Shown here in pieces: positions 24,048-32,596 of a stretch of DNA of 64,000 nucleotides. The DNA is from Nocardioides marmoriginsengisoli (GTDB taxonomy: Bacteria > Actinomycetota > Actinomycetes > Propionibacteriales > Nocardioidaceae), in NCBI RefSeq assembly GCF_003725695.1, contig NZ_RJSE01000007.1, positions 882,963 through 946,962 of the forward strand, written 5' to 3'. Every line of letters starts with the position of its first letter. Within the stretch, counting starts at the first letter, position 1. Made by a program: the position numbers and the translations under genes. The notes under the pieces were generated by a model that made no database searches, had not been told where the DNA came from, and was given only the letters and a program-made list of their open reading frames with translations.

Positions 24048-25639
24048 GGGCGCTCCACCAGCCAGCCGCGGAGCAGCGCCGCGACGTCCTCGGGCTGCCG
24101 CTCGACCAGGGCGGCGAGCTCGTCGAGCATGTCCTCGGTCTCGGACTGCTCGGTGCTCTCCAGGGCGAGCAGGGCGGCCGAGGTCTCGACGGGCTGGGCG
24201 TTGGCGCGCTCGAGGGCGTCGAGGCGCAGCTGCTCCACGACGTACGACGTGGCCTCGGCGCGGGCCTTGGCGCGCTTGCGGCCCTTGAGCCAGGCGAGCA
24301 GCACGATCAGGGCGATCAGCACGACCAGTCCGCTGTTGCGCAGCAGGCTCATCTGCCGCGAGCTCGCGTCCGCCTTCGCGGCGGCGGCCAGCTCGGCCTT
24401 AGCGGCCTTCTCGGCGGTGCGGTCGAACGGCAGGGTGGAGACCTGGACGGTGTCGCCGCGGGCCGGGTTGATCCCGACCGCGCTGGTGATCAGCCCCTGG
24501 ACGACGTTCGAGTCGATGGTCCGCGCGGTGGCCGCGTCCAGGACGACGCCGACGTGCAGGTTGCGGACCGAGCCTGGCGCGTTCTCGCGGCGCTCGACAG
24601 TCAGGTCGACGGCGTTGTCCGAGGTCTCCGAGGACTTCTCGTAGACGCCGTTGCCGCCGCTGTTCGCGGTGCCGGAGGAGTCCATCTGGCCGTCGGGGCC
24701 GACGACCCCGGTCAAGCCCGAGCGGGCTCCGGCGCCGTTGTACTTCTCAGAGCTCTTGGTCGAGGAGAGCGGTGCGTTGTTCTTGTCGTAGCCGTACTTC
24801 TTGGTCTCGGTCACCGACTTGTCGAAGTCCAGGTTCGCGGTCACGGCGACGGTGGAGTTGCCGGGGCCGACGACCCGGTCAAGCATCGTCTGGATCCGGG
24901 AGTTCAGCTGCTGCTGGTAGTCGGTGACCTGCTGGTCGCGGGTGCTGGCCGCCGTACCGGCCGCGCCGTCGCCGCTGGACAGCATCCGGCCGGCGGAGTC
25001 GGTGACGGTGACCTTGGCGGGGTCCAGGCCGTCGATGCTGGAGGCGACCAGGTTGGTGATCGAGGTGACCTGCTCGGCGCTCAGCGTCGTCCCGGGCCTG
25101 GTGGCGATCAGCACGGACGCGGTGGCCGGGTCCTGGCTGTCGGCGAACACCTGCTTCTTCGGGATCGCCAGGTGGACGACGGCGGTCTGCACCCCGTCGA
25201 GCGCCTCGAGCGTCTTGGAGAGCTCGCCCTCCATCGCCCGCTTGAAGTTGTTCTGCTCCTGGGCCTGGGAGGTGGAGAGACTCTGCTTGTCCAGGATCGA
25301 GTAGCCGCCCTCGGAGCTGCCGCTCGGCAGGCCGGCGCCGGAGAGGGCGATCCGCGAGGTGTAGACCTGGTCCTTCGGGACCATCACGGTGGCGCCGCCG
25401 TTGGTGATCTTGTACGACACCCCGTCGGCGTCGAGCTTGTCGATGACCGCGGCGGCGTCCTTGCTCGACAGGTTGCTGAAGAGCGGGGCGTAGCTCGGCG
25501 TCGCCGCCCAGCGGAACACCAGGAACCCGGCGAGCAGCAGGGCCGCGGTGCCGAGCACGGCGACGACCTTCTGGCCGGTGGTGAACTCGGTGAAGGTCCG
25601 CTGGTAGCGCGCGAAGGTGCGGCTGATGGTGTCCTTCAT
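24044..25639 (-). CDS. fliF: Flagellar MS-ring protein FliF
   Basis: The 531-residue protein has membrane helices near residues 28-48 and 433-453. The periplasmic ring-building repeats between them include GYSILDKQSLSTSQAQEQN and RAMEGELSKTLEALDGVQTA. A C-terminal cytoplasmic tail ends in an acidic segment and WLVERP, where FliG binds. FliF assembles first and forms the MS ring. The gene overlaps fliE by one base. Confidence 0.94.
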   Translation of the reverse strand: MKDTISRTFARYQRTFTEFTTGQKVVAVLGTAALLLAGFLVFRWAATPSYAPLFSNLSSKDAAAVIDKLDADGVSYKITNGGATVMVPKDQVYTSRIALSGAGLPSGSSEGGYSILDKQSLSTSQAQEQNNFKRAMEGELSKTLEALDGVQTAVVHLAIPKKQVFADSQDPATASVLIATRPGTTLSAEQVTSITNLVASSIDGLDPAKVTVTDSAGRMLSSGDGAAGTAASTRDQQVTDYQQQLNSRIQTMLDRVVGPGNSTVAVTANLDFDKSVTETKKYGYDKNNAPLSSTKSSEKYNGAGARSGLTGVVGPDGQMDSSGTANSGGNGVYEKSSETSDNAVDLTVERRENAPGSVRNLHVGVVLDAATARTIDSNVVQGLITSAVGINPARGDTVQVSTLPFDRTAEKAAKAELAAAAKADASSRQMSLLRNSGLVVLIALIVLLAWLKGRKRAKARAEATSYVVEQLRLDALERANAQPVETSAALLALESTEQSETEDMLDELAALVERQPEDVAALLRGWLVERP

Positions 25640-25953
25640 CAGACCTGCATCCGCATGATCTCGGTGAACGCCTCGACGGCCTTGTTGCGGATCGCGACGG
25701 TGAGCTGGGTGGTCACCTGGGCCTCGGAGGCCGCGATCGTGTAGTCGTGGATGCTGGTGAGGTCACCGGTGGCGGCCTTGACGGCGAGCGCGTCGCTGCG
25801 GTCCTGAACCGACTCGAGCCGGTCCAGGCCGTCGAGGACCAGGTCCCCGAACTCCTGGCCGCCGGAGGTGCGGGCCGCCGCGGCGGGACTGACGCTGGGG
25901 GCGACGTACGGCGTGAAGCCGACGCTCTCGATCCCGGAGACAGACATGGTCAT
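25639..25953 (-). CDS. fliE: Flagellar hook-basal body junction protein FliE
   Basis: The 104-residue product carries the FliE C-terminal helix: [19 protein letters not shown], then [19 protein letters not shown]. FliE joins the MS ring to the proximal rod and is the first rod export substrate. It overlaps flgC by 4 bases. Confidence 0.92.
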   Translation of the reverse strand: MTMSVSGIESVGFTPYVAPSVSPAAAARTSGGQEFGDLVLDGLDRLESVQDRSDALAVKAATGDLTSIHDYTIAASEAQVTTQLTVAIRNKAVEAFTEIMRMQV

Positions 25954-26339
25954 CGTCCGATCTGGAGGGCTGCGGTGTAGGTGTCCTGGGCGTTCTTGGT
26001 GACCTGCACCGACGCCTGGAAGCCGCGCTGGGCCATCACCAGCTGGCTCATCTGGCTGGCCAGGTCGACCTCGGGGAGGCGGACGTTGCCGTCGGCGTCG
26101 GCCAGCGGGCTGTCCGGGTCGTTGACGACCCGCCCGATCGGGTCGGAGTACGCGACGCCGGCGACCTCGACGCCGCCGTCGGGACGGGCGCCGGCGATCA
26201 CCATCTGGCCCTGGAAGGCCTTCTCGCTGGTGCGGGTGGCGGTGTTCACGTTCGCGATGTTGTTGGCCAGCGCGTCCAGCCAGGTCTGGTGCATCCCGAG
26301 GCTGGTGTTGGCGATCCGGAGCAGGTCGAAGGCGCCCAT
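25950..26339 (-). CDS. flgC: Flagellar proximal rod protein FlgC
   Basis: The 129-residue rod protein has the N-terminal motif [14 protein letters not shown] and a C-terminal block [20 protein letters not shown]. FlgC is part of the proximal rod with FlgB and FlgF. It starts one base after the flgB stop. Length is typical. Confidence 0.93.
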   Translation of the reverse strand: MGAFDLLRIANTSLGMHQTWLDALANNIANVNTATRTSEKAFQGQMVIAGARPDGGVEVAGVAYSDPIGRVVNDPDSPLADADGNVRLPEVDLASQMSQLVMAQRGFQASVQVTKNAQDTYTAALQIGR

Positions 26340-26340
26340 G

Positions 26341-26715
26341 TCACTGGCCCGTCGCGGCGGTCTTGACCAGGTTGAACCGGTCGGAGACCGCCCGGGTCAG
26401 CATCTGGTACTGGAACTGGCTCTGGATCGCGCCCATCGTCTCCTTGCGCAGGTCGACGTTGTTGCCGTTCGCCCCGACCGGGGTGTCGGTCGGCGTGGTG
26501 GTGGCGCCGGTGTCGACCGGGGCACCCTCGCGTGCGGTGAACGCCCCGTCGTCGATGGCGGCCCGGAGCTGGGTCTCGAAGTCGACGCTGGTGGCGCGGA
26601 AGCCCGGGGTGTCGACGTTCGCGATGTTGTCGGCGATCACCCGCTGGCGCAGCGAGACGCCGTCGAGGGCAGTGGCCAGGACCTGGCTGACTGCGTCGGA
26701 CACGGCGAACGGCAC
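26341..26715 (-). CDS. flgB: Flagellar proximal rod protein FlgB
   Basis: The 124-residue rod protein has the motif RVIADNIANVDTPGFRATSV and the C-terminal FQYQMLTRAVSDRF. I chose the GTG giving VPFAVSDAV because GGAGG lies 5 bases upstream; the frame also opens at a TTG 33 bases further upstream that lacks a good ribosome site. It is the first gene of the long fli/flg block. The roughly 140 bases upstream must hold the operon promoter, but I see no convincing flagellar sigma-factor box. Confidence 0.9.
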   Translation of the reverse strand: MPFAVSDAVSQVLATALDGVSLRQRVIADNIANVDTPGFRATSVDFETQLRAAIDDGAFTAREGAPVDTGATTTPTDTPVGANGNNVDLRKETMGAIQSQFQYQMLTRAVSDRFNLVKTAATGQ

Positions 26716-26855
26716 GGAAGCCTCCGGTTGCGCTGAAGAGGGTGCCAATCCGTGGCGGGTGGGGCGAGCGATCCGTGCTCGGGGGGTTGTTCGGCTCCCG
26801 CGGGGAGGTCCTGAGTGGAAACGGACATTTAGTGCAGGTGGGGACGTTGGTCCCG

Positions 26856-27338
26856 CTACGCCACCAGCACGACCGACAGCCGGCCGCCGCCGTACCCGCC
26901 GACCTCGACCGCCAGATCCTCGCGCCGGCCCAGGGTCAGCGCCCTCGCCAGGACGTCGCCCGGGACCGGCGCGCCGGCGTGGTGGACGTCGTACAGCCGG
27001 ACGTGGCGGGCGCCGTTGACGTTGAAGAGCGAGGCGGCGATGTTCAGCACCTCGTAGACGTTCTCGCGGAGCACCTCCGGAAGGGTGCGCTCCTCGATCG
27101 CCGCCTCGGCCCCGGCCACCGGAACCAGTCCGATCGAGGCGCCGGCGTGCGCGGAGAGCGGCAGGTCGAGGGCGACCACCGCGGTCACCTGGAGCGAGTC
27201 GTCGACGTACACGGCGACCGTGCAGGGGTTGTTCGGGGTCGGGGCGAGGGGCGCGTTCGGCGCGACCTGGACGTCCCGGTCGAGCAGCTCGCCGAAGAGG
27301 TCGCGGATCTCCTTCGGGCTCGGCAGGTACGACGTCAT
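26856..27338 (-). CDS. CheC/CheX-like protein of the chemotaxis cluster
   Basis: The 160-residue protein has an alpha/beta pattern with PEVLRENVYEVLNIAASLFN (about residues 88-107), recalling the E-x3-N helix of CheC/CheX phosphatases. Several beta strands lie on either side (CTVAVYVDDSLQVTAVVAL and RLSVVLVA). The match is partial, and the protein could instead be a motor or receptor accessory. It is coupled (ATGA) to a cheY gene, which suggests a role in the same signalling branch. Confidence 0.55.
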   Translation of the reverse strand: MTSYLPSPKEIRDLFGELLDRDVQVAPNAPLAPTPNNPCTVAVYVDDSLQVTAVVALDLPLSAHAGASIGLVPVAGAEAAIEERTLPEVLRENVYEVLNIAASLFNVNGARHVRLYDVHHAGAPVPGDVLARALTLGRREDLAVEVGGYGGGRLSVVLVA

Positions 27339-27697
27339 CGCAGGACCGGCGCGAGGGCCTCGTCGAAGGCCTCCGGGGTGAACGGCTTCGCGATCAGGAA
27401 CAGCGCGCCGCCCGCCTCGGCCCGGGCCCGCATGTCCGGCGACCCCTCCGAGGTGACGAAGCCGAACGGCACCGCGGAGCCGGCGGCGCGGAGTGCGGCG
27501 AGCAGGTCGATCCCGTTCATCTCGGGCATGTTCCAGTCCGAGAGGACCAGGTCGGGCGCCTCGCTGCGCACCTTCTCCAGGGCGTCGCGACCGTTCTCGG
27601 CCTCGACGATGTCGTGACCGGCGTACCCGGCCTGGCGCAGGGTGCGGATCACGATCTGGCGCATCACCCGGCTGTCGTCGGCGACGAGGATCTTCAT
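27335..27697 (-). CDS. cheY: Chemotaxis response regulator CheY (first copy)
   Basis: A stand-alone 120-residue receiver domain has the acidic pair in VADDSR, the phospho-acceptor aspartate in LSDWNMPEMNG, the switch threonine/serine in VTSEGS and the lysine in AKPFTPE. It probably binds the motor switch when phosphorylated. The ATG giving MKILVADDSR is the natural start. It overlaps the CheC-like gene, and a second cheY lies two genes upstream. Confidence 0.9.
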   Translation of the reverse strand: MKILVADDSRVMRQIVIRTLRQAGYAGHDIVEAENGRDALEKVRSEAPDLVLSDWNMPEMNGIDLLAALRAAGSAVPFGFVTSEGSPDMRARAEAGGALFLIAKPFTPEAFDEALAPVLR

Positions 27698-27713
27698 GGT
27701 GCTCTCCTGGGTT

Positions 27714-28169
27714 CTAGGCGTGGACGTGGACGCTGACGACGAGCGGTGCGCCGCCCCAGCCGGCATCGAGGCGGCAGGCCTCGACGACGTCGGAGGGCCG
27801 CGCCACCCGCCCTGCCGCCACCACCGGGAGGGACAGGGTGCTGGGTCCGGGCATCAGGCTCTTCACGTTGCCGCCGATCATGTTGACGAGCTCGCCGACC
27901 GCGTCCGCGACGTCCTCGTCGGAGGTCGGGTCCAGGCCGTCGACCAGGCCGAGCATCCGGCGGGTGACCTCCGCAGCCATCGGTCCGGGCAGCTCCACGC
28001 TGACCAGGCCGCGCCACTCGCCGGTGATGCTGACGGCGGCGGACCAGCCGACCTCCAGGTCCCCGGCCGGTCCGGGGACCAGCGGCTCCTCGGTGCCCAG
28101 GAACGTGCCCCAGACCTCGTCGACCACCATCTGCACGTCGGTCAGCGACGGCGCGGACAGGACCGTCAT
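27714..28169 (-). CDS. cheX: CheX-type CheY-P phosphatase
   Basis: The 151-residue protein has the CheX/CheC catalytic helix ADAVGELVNMIGGNVKSLMP at about residues 86-105. In it E91 and N94 match the E-x2-N pair that positions water to remove phosphate from CheY-P. The flanking strand order fits the family. It lies between the two cheY genes, with an ATGA overlap to the upstream one, so it probably terminates signals from one or both. Confidence 0.8.
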   Translation of the reverse strand: MTVLSAPSLTDVQMVVDEVWGTFLGTEEPLVPGPAGDLEVGWSAAVSITGEWRGLVSVELPGPMAAEVTRRMLGLVDGLDPTSDEDVADAVGELVNMIGGNVKSLMPGPSTLSLPVVAAGRVARPSDVVEACRLDAGWGGAPLVVSVHVHA

Positions 28170-28549
28170 GCCGGCACCGGCTTCGCGACCAGGCCGAGGA
28201 GCTCCAGCTTCTCGGCGATGGCGTCGGGGGTGAACGGCTTGATCACGTACTCGTGCGCCCCGGCGGCGAGCGCCCGGACGATCTGGCCGTGCTCGCTCTC
28301 GGTGGTCACCATCATCAGGGTGATCCCGCGCCAGTCCGGGTTGGCCCGGACCCGGGTGATGAACGTGTAGCCGTCCATCACCGGCATGTTCCAGTCGATC
28401 AGGCACAGGTCCGGCACCCGGCCGGCCTCGAGGTGGTCGAGCGCCTCCTGTCCGTTGCCGGCTTCAAGGGTCTCGAAGCCGAGCTCGGTGACGGTACGAC
28501 GCAGGATGCTCCGCATCGCGCGGGAGTCGTCGATGATCAGCGCGTCCAT
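28166..28549 (-). CDS. cheY: Chemotaxis response regulator CheY (second copy)
   Basis: This 127-residue receiver domain contains IIDDSRAM, the phospho-acceptor in LIDWNMPVMDG, VTTESE and IKPFTPD. It differs clearly from the other CheY (for example in its last helix), so the two may have separate motor or timing roles. It is coupled to cheX downstream and starts 3 bases after the cheR stop. Confidence 0.9.
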   Translation of the reverse strand: MDALIIDDSRAMRSILRRTVTELGFETLEAGNGQEALDHLEAGRVPDLCLIDWNMPVMDGYTFITRVRANPDWRGITLMMVTTESEHGQIVRALAAGAHEYVIKPFTPDAIAEKLELLGLVAKPVPA

Positions 28550-28552
28550 GGG

Positions 28553-29395
28553 TCAGGCTCCTGTCAGGGCGATGGGCTGAAGGGTGGTCGTGGCGGGTCG
28601 ATGCAGCTGGGTCCGGCCGTGGGCCTCGCGGTTCCAGTCGTCCTCGAGGTCCAGGGTGGTCTCCGAGGAGCCGAGCAGCAGGAAGCCGTCCGGGGCGACG
28701 ACCTGGCGCATCCGGCGGAGGATGTCGCGCTTGGTCTCTAGGTCGAAGTAGATGAGGACGTTGCGCAGGAAGACGATGTCGAAGGTCGGCAGCAGCGGGA
28801 ACGGGGCGGAGAGGTTCAGCTGCTGGGTCCGTACCATCCGCTTCAGGTCCTCGCTGATCTCCCACTCGCTGCCGGCGCGGCTGAAGTACTTGACCAGCGA
28901 GGTGGCCGGGAGGCCGCGGTTCATCTCCACCTGGCTGTACCGGCCGGCGTCGACCCGGGCCAGCATGGTCGTGGAGACGTCGGTGGCCAGGATCTGCGCG
29001 GTCCAGCCGGCCGGGAGGTGCTGGTCGAGCAGCATCGCCAGGCTGTACGCCTCCTGGCCGCTGGAGCAGGCCGCGGACCAGATCGACAGGTGCCGGACGT
29101 GGCTCCGGGCGGCCACCATCGCGGGCAGCATCACCTCGGTGAAGGCCTGGTACGGCGCGTTGTCGCGGAACCAGGAGGTCTCGTTGATGGTGAGCGCGTC
29201 CAGCGCCTTGGCCTGCTCGACCGGGTCGGTGCGCAGCCGGGCCACGTAGCCGTCGACGTCGGCGCAGCCGGCCTCGCGGGCCAGCGGGAGCAGCCGGGCC
29301 TCGACCAGGTACTCCTTGCCGGGGTCGTAGAGCATCGCGGTCTCCCGACGGGCCAGGTCGGAGACGAAGGCGAAGCTCGGCGGGGAAATCGTCAC
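28553..29395 (-). CDS. cheR: Chemotaxis receptor methyltransferase CheR
   Basis: The 280-residue protein has an N-terminal helical domain and the SAM-dependent methyltransferase core: ETSWFRDNAPYQAF, then WSAACSSGQEAYSLAML (SAM loop), then FDIVFLRNVLIYFD. CheR methylates receptor glutamates for adaptation. It is transcribed divergently from cheB, and the roughly 150-base gap holds two copies of a 47-bp repeat. No receptor gene is in the window. Confidence 0.93.
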   Translation of the reverse strand: MTISPPSFAFVSDLARRETAMLYDPGKEYLVEARLLPLAREAGCADVDGYVARLRTDPVEQAKALDALTINETSWFRDNAPYQAFTEVMLPAMVAARSHVRHLSIWSAACSSGQEAYSLAMLLDQHLPAGWTAQILATDVSTTMLARVDAGRYSQVEMNRGLPATSLVKYFSRAGSEWEISEDLKRMVRTQQLNLSAPFPLLPTFDIVFLRNVLIYFDLETKRDILRRMRQVVAPDGFLLLGSSETTLDLEDDWNREAHGRTQLHRPATTTLQPIALTGA

Positions 29396-29443
29396 GGCGG
29401 GTCCATCGGTAGCCGCCCGGGATTCCTGAGCAGAAACCGCCCC

Positions 29444-29537
29444 GGACGTCGAGCCTGTCGAGACGCCTCAGCCCCGGTCGCGGACAGTCCGGACGTCGAG
29501 CCTGTCGAGACGCCTCAGCCCCGGTCGGGGACTGCCG
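29444..29537 (+). repeat. Tandem 47-bp repeat between cheR and cheB
   Basis: Two adjacent 47-bp units (29444-29490 and 29491-29537) begin GGACGTCGAGCCTGTCGAGA and continue with CGCCTCAGCCCCGGTCG. They are identical over the first 37 bases. The core TCGAGCCTGTCGA is shared with copies at 9526-9546 and 30603-30626. The array lies in the divergent promoter region just before the cheB start. Confidence 0.8.
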
Positions 29538-29548
29538 ATAGGACGCCC

Positions 29549-30601
29549 GTGATCCGGGTACTGGTTGTCGACGACTCGGCGCTGGTGCGCCGCCTCGTCA
29601 CCACGTCGTTGAGCCTGGACCCGGAGATCGAGGTGGTCGGGATCGCGGTGCACGGTCGCGAGGCGGTCGACCGGGTCGAGGAGCTGCGTCCCGACGCGGT
29701 CACCCTCGACATCGAGATGCCGGTGCTCGACGGCCTCGGTGCGCTAGCGGCGATCCGCCGGCGCCATCCGCGGCTGCCGGTGATCATGTTCAGCACCTTG
29801 ACCGAGAAGGGCGCCACCAAGACCTTGGAGGCGCTCTCGCTGGGCGCCTCGGACTTCGTCACCAAGCCGTCGAACACCACCTCGATGGCCGAGTCGATGG
29901 CCAGCGTCCGCGAGCAGCTGATCCCCAAGGTCAAGGCGCTCGTCGGCGCCCGCCGGGTGGTGGGGCCGGGACGTAGCGAGGGTCCGGCGCGGACACCACC
30001 GCCGGTCCGGGTCGCGGCACCCTCGACGACCCGCCCCGAGGTGCTGGTGATCGGCTGCTCGACCGGCGGACCGGACGCGCTCTCCCGGGTGCTCGAGGAG
30101 CTGCCGGGGACGTTGCGGGTGCCGGTCCTGGTGGTTCAGCACATGCCGCCGCTGTTCACCACGATGCTCGCCGAGCGGCTGGACCGGGTCTCGGCGCTCT
30201 CCGTGCGTGAGGCCGTCGAGGGCGACGTACCGGCTCCTGGGCAGGTGCTGGTCGCGCCGGGCGGGTTGCACCTGCGGGTACGGCGGTCCGCGGGCGTCGT
30301 ACGGGTGCATCTGGACGACGGCCCCCAGGAGAACTTCTGCCGGCCCGCCGTGGACGCGCTGTTCCGCTCCGCGGCCGAGGCGTACGGCGGCGCGGTTGCC
30401 GCTCTGGTCCTCACCGGGATGGGCCAGGACGGGCTGATCGGCTGCCAGCTGCTCGCCGAGCAGGGAGCCTGGATCGCGGCGCAGGACGAAGCCAGCTCGG
30501 TGGTGTGGGGGATGCCCGGGGCGGTGGCCTCGGCCGGCCTGGCCCACGAGGTGCTGCCGCTGGAGGACGTCGCCGGCAAGCTCGCTGCCGCTCTCGCGTA
30601 G
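29549..30601 (+). CDS. cheB: Chemotaxis protein-glutamate methylesterase/deamidase CheB
   Basis: The 350-residue protein joins a receiver domain (phospho-acceptor D54 in TLDIEMPVLDG) to a methylesterase domain. The esterase triad is visible: S171 in GCSTGGPD, H198 in VQHMPP, and an aspartate in LTGMGQDG near residue 293. CheB removes receptor methyl groups when phosphorylated by CheA. It starts at GTG (VIRVLVVDDSA) on the strand opposite cheR. A TCGAGCTTGTCGA repeat copy follows its stop. Confidence 0.93.
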   Translation: MIRVLVVDDSALVRRLVTTSLSLDPEIEVVGIAVHGREAVDRVEELRPDAVTLDIEMPVLDGLGALAAIRRRHPRLPVIMFSTLTEKGATKTLEALSLGASDFVTKPSNTTSMAESMASVREQLIPKVKALVGARRVVGPGRSEGPARTPPPVRVAAPSTTRPEVLVIGCSTGGPDALSRVLEELPGTLRVPVLVVQHMPPLFTTMLAERLDRVSALSVREAVEGDVPAPGQVLVAPGGLHLRVRRSAGVVRVHLDDGPQENFCRPAVDALFRSAAEAYGGAVAALVLTGMGQDGLIGCQLLAEQGAWIAAQDEASSVVWGMPGAVASAGLAHEVLPLEDVAGKLAAALA

Positions 30602-30602
30602 C

Positions 30603-30626
30603 GGACGTCGAGCTTGTCGAGACGCC
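30603..30626 (+). repeat. Interspersed TCGAGCTTGTCGA repeat copy after cheB
   Basis: The 24 bases following the cheB stop match the start of the 47-bp repeat upstream of the same gene, with one base change in the core (TCGAGCTTGTCGA). cheB is therefore flanked by the same repeat family on both sides. Confidence 0.65.
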
Positions 30627-30682
30627 GTGACGTGCGCGTGTTGCTCTCGGTCCACCACGGCCCGGTGACGCATCATGGATCC

Positions 30683-30931
30683 GTGGAGATCCTGCTCTGG
30701 CTGCTGCCTGCCGCCGTGGTGACCGGGATCGCCATGCTCTGGGCCGGCTGGGCCGGGCGCGAGGCCCCGGACCGGGAGCGTTCCGAGGCGGAGCAGGAGC
30801 GGTTCGCGGCGGCGATCATGCGGCCGCTGCCGACTGCGGCGAAGGCGCGTCCGCAACCCCGCTCGCGGGAGCGCAGTACCGGGGTGGCGGTGCGCCCCTC
30901 CGAGCGCGAATCGCCCCGCCGGTCCGCCTGA
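30683..30931 (+). CDS. Small membrane-anchored hypothetical protein
   Basis: An 82-residue frame starts at a GTG and gives VEILLWLLPAAVVTGIAMLW, one clear membrane helix. A charged cytoplasmic segment follows (REAPDRERSEAEQERFAAAI) with an arginine-rich tail. Short proteins of this shape often precede the YlbL/PDZ gene in actinobacteria, but their function is unknown. The ribosome site is weak; the frame also extends upstream without a convincing start. Confidence 0.5.
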   Translation: MEILLWLLPAAVVTGIAMLWAGWAGREAPDRERSEAEQERFAAAIMRPLPTAAKARPQPRSRERSTGVAVRPSERESPRRSA

Positions 30932-30977
30932 GCGGCCCGGCGCTCACCGGGTTGCGGTCATTTGAGAGGGTGGCTCC

Positions 30978-32036
30978 ATGAGTCGCCGTGCGGTCGCAGG
31001 CCTGCTCGCCCTCGGCCTGATCGCCGTCGGCGCGTTCCTGGGCCTGCGCGAGCCGTCCCCGTTCGTCCGGTTCAGCCCCGGTCCGACGGTCAACGTGCTC
31101 GGTCAGAACGGTGACAAGAAGATCATCACCGTCACCGGTCGCAAGACCTACGAGGACGACGGGGCCCTCCGGCTGGTGACGGTCTACGTCACCGGGCCCA
31201 AGGACGAGCAGAGCCTGGCCGAGACGCTGGTCGCCTGGGCCGACCCTGATGTCGCGGTGCTGCCGCACGACTCGGTCTACCGCGCGAACGAGACGAACAA
31301 GTCCTCGCGGCAGGAGTCCGCCGCCGAGATGACGTCCTCCCAGGACAGCGCCACCGCGGCGGCCCTGGGCGCGCTGGGCATCAAGTACCGGAGCGACCTG
31401 GCCGTCGCGCTGGTCGACAAGAAGGGAGCCTCGGCCGGACTGCTCAAGCCCGGTGACCTGCTCCGCTCGGTCGACGGCAAGGCGGCCGCGGACGACGCCG
31501 CGTTCATCGCCGCGATCAAGCCGCTGGCGCCGGGCACGAAGGTCCGGATCGGGATCAACCGGGGCGGAGAGGACCGCGAGGTCACGATCACCACCCGGCC
31601 GGCGCCCGACGACAAGACCAAGTCCCGGATCAACATCTCGATCACCAAGAAGCTGACCTTCCCGTTCAAGGTCGACATCAACCTGGACGACAACATCGGC
31701 GGCCCGTCGGCCGGCATGATGTTCGCCCTCTCCATCTACGACCTGCTGACCCCGGGGTCGCTGACCGGCGGCAAGGTGATTGCGGGCAGCGGCGAGATCA
31801 GCCCCGACGGTGTTGTCGGCCCGATCGGCGGCATCGGGCAGAAGATCGTCGCCGCCCAGCGCGACGGCGCCGAGTTGTTCCTGGTCGCCCAGGAGAACTG
31901 CGCCGAGGCGGCCGAGGCGCACTACGACAAGGACAAGATTCGACTCGTGAAGGTGCACAAGCTGAAGGACGCGATCGACGACCTCGAGGCCTGGCGGGCG
32001 AACCCGAAGGCCGAGCTGCCGGGGTGCGGCCGATGA
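30978..32036 (+). CDS. YlbL-type PDZ/Lon-like (S16) membrane protease
   Basis: The 352-residue protein has an N-terminal membrane anchor (about residues 4-22), a PDZ domain (about 130-210, with LKPGDLLRSVDGKAAADDAA) and a Lon-type S16 protease domain. The catalytic dyad is visible: serine in GGPSAGMMFALS (about 240) and lysine in GGIGQKIVAAQ (about 282). This is the YlbL family, an ATP-independent membrane protease implicated in cell-division checkpoint control in Bacillus. Its stop overlaps the start of the next gene (ATGA). Confidence 0.88.
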   Translation: MSRRAVAGLLALGLIAVGAFLGLREPSPFVRFSPGPTVNVLGQNGDKKIITVTGRKTYEDDGALRLVTVYVTGPKDEQSLAETLVAWADPDVAVLPHDSVYRANETNKSSRQESAAEMTSSQDSATAAALGALGIKYRSDLAVALVDKKGASAGLLKPGDLLRSVDGKAAADDAAFIAAIKPLAPGTKVRIGINRGGEDREVTITTRPAPDDKTKSRINISITKKLTFPFKVDINLDDNIGGPSAGMMFALSIYDLLTPGSLTGGKVIAGSGEISPDGVVGPIGGIGQKIVAAQRDGAELFLVAQENCAEAAEAHYDKDKIRLVKVHKLKDAIDDLEAWRANPKAELPGCGR

Positions 32037-32596
32037 CCGAAGCGCCGGCCACGCTGCACGAGAAGTCCGGTCCGCTCTACGCCGTGGTCCGTGAGCTCGA
32101 GGCGCACGCGAGCGAGTCGGGCTGGGATCAGCCCGAGCGGCTGTTCGCGATCGCCGACACCGCGGACCTGGTCCAGCGCGAGCCGGCGCTCGCCCAGGCG
32201 CTGGGGCTCGACGCGAGCAGCGGTGCCTTCACCCCGATCGAGCAGGACGCGCTCGGAGCGGGCCAGAGCCTGGAGGACGTGCTGGCCCGGATCACCTGGC
32301 CGGCCGAGGTCGCCGGCGTCGCCGCGATCGCCGAACGGCTGGTGCTGCCCCCGGGCGCCGACGACGCGATCCCGGAGGATCCGACCGGCGCGACCGAGTA
32401 CGCCGCCAACCACCCGGACCGCCAAGAGGTCCGGATCGTCGCCGCGGCGCTGCGCACCGGTGAGTCCGCTTGCGCTTTGCGGCTAAGGTCACATGACTCG
32501 GATGAACTCGTCCTGGCCGGGCCAGACCTGGTTCCCGGACTGTTGATGCAACTGCACGCCACGCTCGATCTGGAGGAGACAGCGGCCGATGAGTGA
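32033..32596 (+). CDS. PPA1309-family protein
   Basis: The 187-residue acidic soluble protein starts MTEAPATLHEKSGPLYAVVR and has a mid-region VARITWPAEVAGVAAIAERL-like block, then the C-terminal LVPGLLMQLHATLDLEE. This is the conserved actinobacterial PPA1309 family, of unknown function. It is typically encoded between the YlbL-like protease and the UPF0182 protein, exactly as here. It overlaps the upstream gene by 4 bases and the downstream one by 8. Confidence 0.8.
   Translation: MTEAPATLHEKSGPLYAVVRELEAHASESGWDQPERLFAIADTADLVQREPALAQALGLDASSGAFTPIEQDALGAGQSLEDVLARITWPAEVAGVAAIAERLVLPPGADDAIPEDPTGATEYAANHPDRQEVRIVAAALRTGESACALRLRSHDSDELVLAGPDLVPGLLMQLHATLDLEETAADE

Noticed and set aside
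26716-26855. Flagellar sigma-28-type promoter before flgB.
   Set aside because: No convincing -35/-10 match to the flagellar sigma-factor consensus could be found by eye.
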